15,433 nucleotides of DNA from Xanthobacteraceae bacterium. GTDB taxonomy: Bacteria; Pseudomonadota; Alphaproteobacteria; Rhizobiales; Xanthobacteraceae. The translations under genes were made by a program, and so were the position numbers. Each line of letters begins with the position of its first letter. The first letter of the stretch is position 1. The DNA lies in the NCBI GenBank assembly GCA_030037185.1, contig JASHRR010000090.1, positions 1-15,433 on the forward strand, in the 5' to 3' direction. Shown piece by piece: positions 14,650 through 15,433 of the stretch. The notes under the pieces were generated by a model. That model was not told the DNA's origin, did not search any database, and saw only the letters and a program-made list of their open reading frames with translations.

Positions 14650-15433
14650 AACTCACACTCTCCTGGCTCAAGGACCACCTCGACACCGACGAGGCGCTCG
14701 ACGCCATCGTGCACAAGCTCACGATGATCGGCCTTGAGGTCGAGCAGGTGGAGAACAAGGCATCAGCGCTGGCGCCATTCACCATCGCGCGCGTCATCTC
14801 TGCCGAGCAGCACCCCAATGCGGACCGGTTGCGTGTGTGCATGGTCGACACCGGGTCGGGCGATCCCGTGCAGGTGGTGTGCGGAGCTCCCAATGCGCGC
14901 GCCGGCATGAAGGGCGTGTTCTCGCCGCCTGGTACCTTCATTCCGGGCAAGAACATCACGCTTGGAGTAGGCACGATCCGGGGGGTCGAGAGCCGCGGCA
15001 TGTTGTGCTCCGGATTCGAGCTCCAACTGTCCGACGACCACGAAGGCATTTTGGATCTCCCGCCCGACGCGCCTGTCGGGGCGCGCTATGCGCAATGGGC
15101 GCGCCTCGACGATCCGGTGATCGAAATCAATCTCACGCCGAACCGGCCGGACTGCGCCGGCATCCACGGCATCGCCCGCGATCTCGCCGCCGCCGACATG
15201 GGCAAGTTGAGGGAGGCGCCGATCGAGCCGGTCGCCGGCGCCTTCCCTTGCCCGGTCAGGGTCACTCTCGATTTCGGCGCCACGCCTTCGCTTTGCCGCG
15301 GCTTCGCGCTCCGCCTCGTCCGCGGTGTCAACAATGGCCCGAGCCCTGAATGGCTGCAGCGCCGGCTCTCTGCCATCGGCCTGAGACCGATCAATGCTCT
15401 GGTCGATATCACCAACTACATCACCTACGATCG
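14646..15433 (+). CDS. pheT: Phenylalanyl-tRNA synthetase beta subunit, C-terminus cut by window edge
   Basis: Beta subunit of the phenylalanyl-tRNA synthetase tetramer, which binds tRNA and edits mischarged Tyr-tRNA. The 262 visible residues begin [21 protein letters not shown] and continue [12 protein letters not shown], the normal N-terminus. The tRNA-binding OB-fold (about 40-150) shows [32 protein letters not shown] and [40 protein letters not shown] then leads into the B3/B4 region. The last visible stretch is [17 protein letters not shown] 14646 has GAGG about seven bases upstream and overlaps the stop of the DUF559 remnant. No frameshift or missing motif is visible in this part. Confidence 0.97.
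   Translation, partial: MKLTLSWLKDHLDTDEALDAIVHKLTMIGLEVEQVENKASALAPFTIARVISAEQHPNADRLRVCMVDTGSGDPVQVVCGAPNARAGMKGVFSPPGTFIPGKNITLGVGTIRGVESRGMLCSGFELQLSDDHEGILDLPPDAPVGARYAQWARLDDPVIEINLTPNRPDCAGIHGIARDLAAADMGKLREAPIEPVAGAFPCPVRVTLDFGATPSLCRGFALRLVRGVNNGPSPEWLQRRLSAIGLRPINALVDITNYITYD

Overview
The window is GC-rich chromosomal DNA from an alphaproteobacterium, most likely a Hyphomicrobiales (Rhizobiales) member near Bradyrhizobium, Rhodopseudomonas or Pseudolabrys. This rests on gene content and order (uppP, GST, queG and an SDR; then glycosyltransferase, infC, rpmI, rplT, pheS, pheT), on protein sequence character, and on GC-rich palindromes of a kind common between genes in that order. 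No database search was possible. Every functional name is pattern recognition from the translated sequence.

Layout. Positions 1-1680 (minus strand) hold a partial ETHE1-like persulfide dioxygenase and a Tat-exported, LigI-like TIM-barrel hydrolase. About 800 bp without a convincing gene follow, carrying palindromic operator-like repeats. An NDUFA9-like NAD(P)-binding protein (2491-3489, plus) converges on uppP (3717-4523, minus), with a strong hairpin between them. From 4866 a tight plus-strand run encodes a glutathione S-transferase-like protein, queG and an SDR-fold oxidoreductase. Its junctions are 4-bp overlaps (CTGA, then GTGA). The SDR gene overlaps the tail of a convergent gene for a membrane-anchored protein with an LTxxQ-like stretch. 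Next, on the minus strand, is an ABHD10-like alpha/beta hydrolase, divergent from a GT4 glycosyltransferase.

The right third is the translation cluster: infC (with an ATT start), rpmI, rplT, pheS and the start of pheT. IF3, L35, L20 and the two subunits of phenylalanyl-tRNA synthetase are commonly clustered like this. Long structured gaps separate infC from rpmI and rplT from pheS. A decayed DUF559 nuclease-like gene lies between pheS and pheT.

No mobile element, CRISPR array, tRNA or rRNA was found, and no complete novel multi-gene system. The points most worth a second look are the queG start, the infC-rpmI leader, the tandem operator repeat at 1820-1861 with a partial third copy at 4748-4759, the DUF559 remnant, and the exported LigI-like hydrolase.
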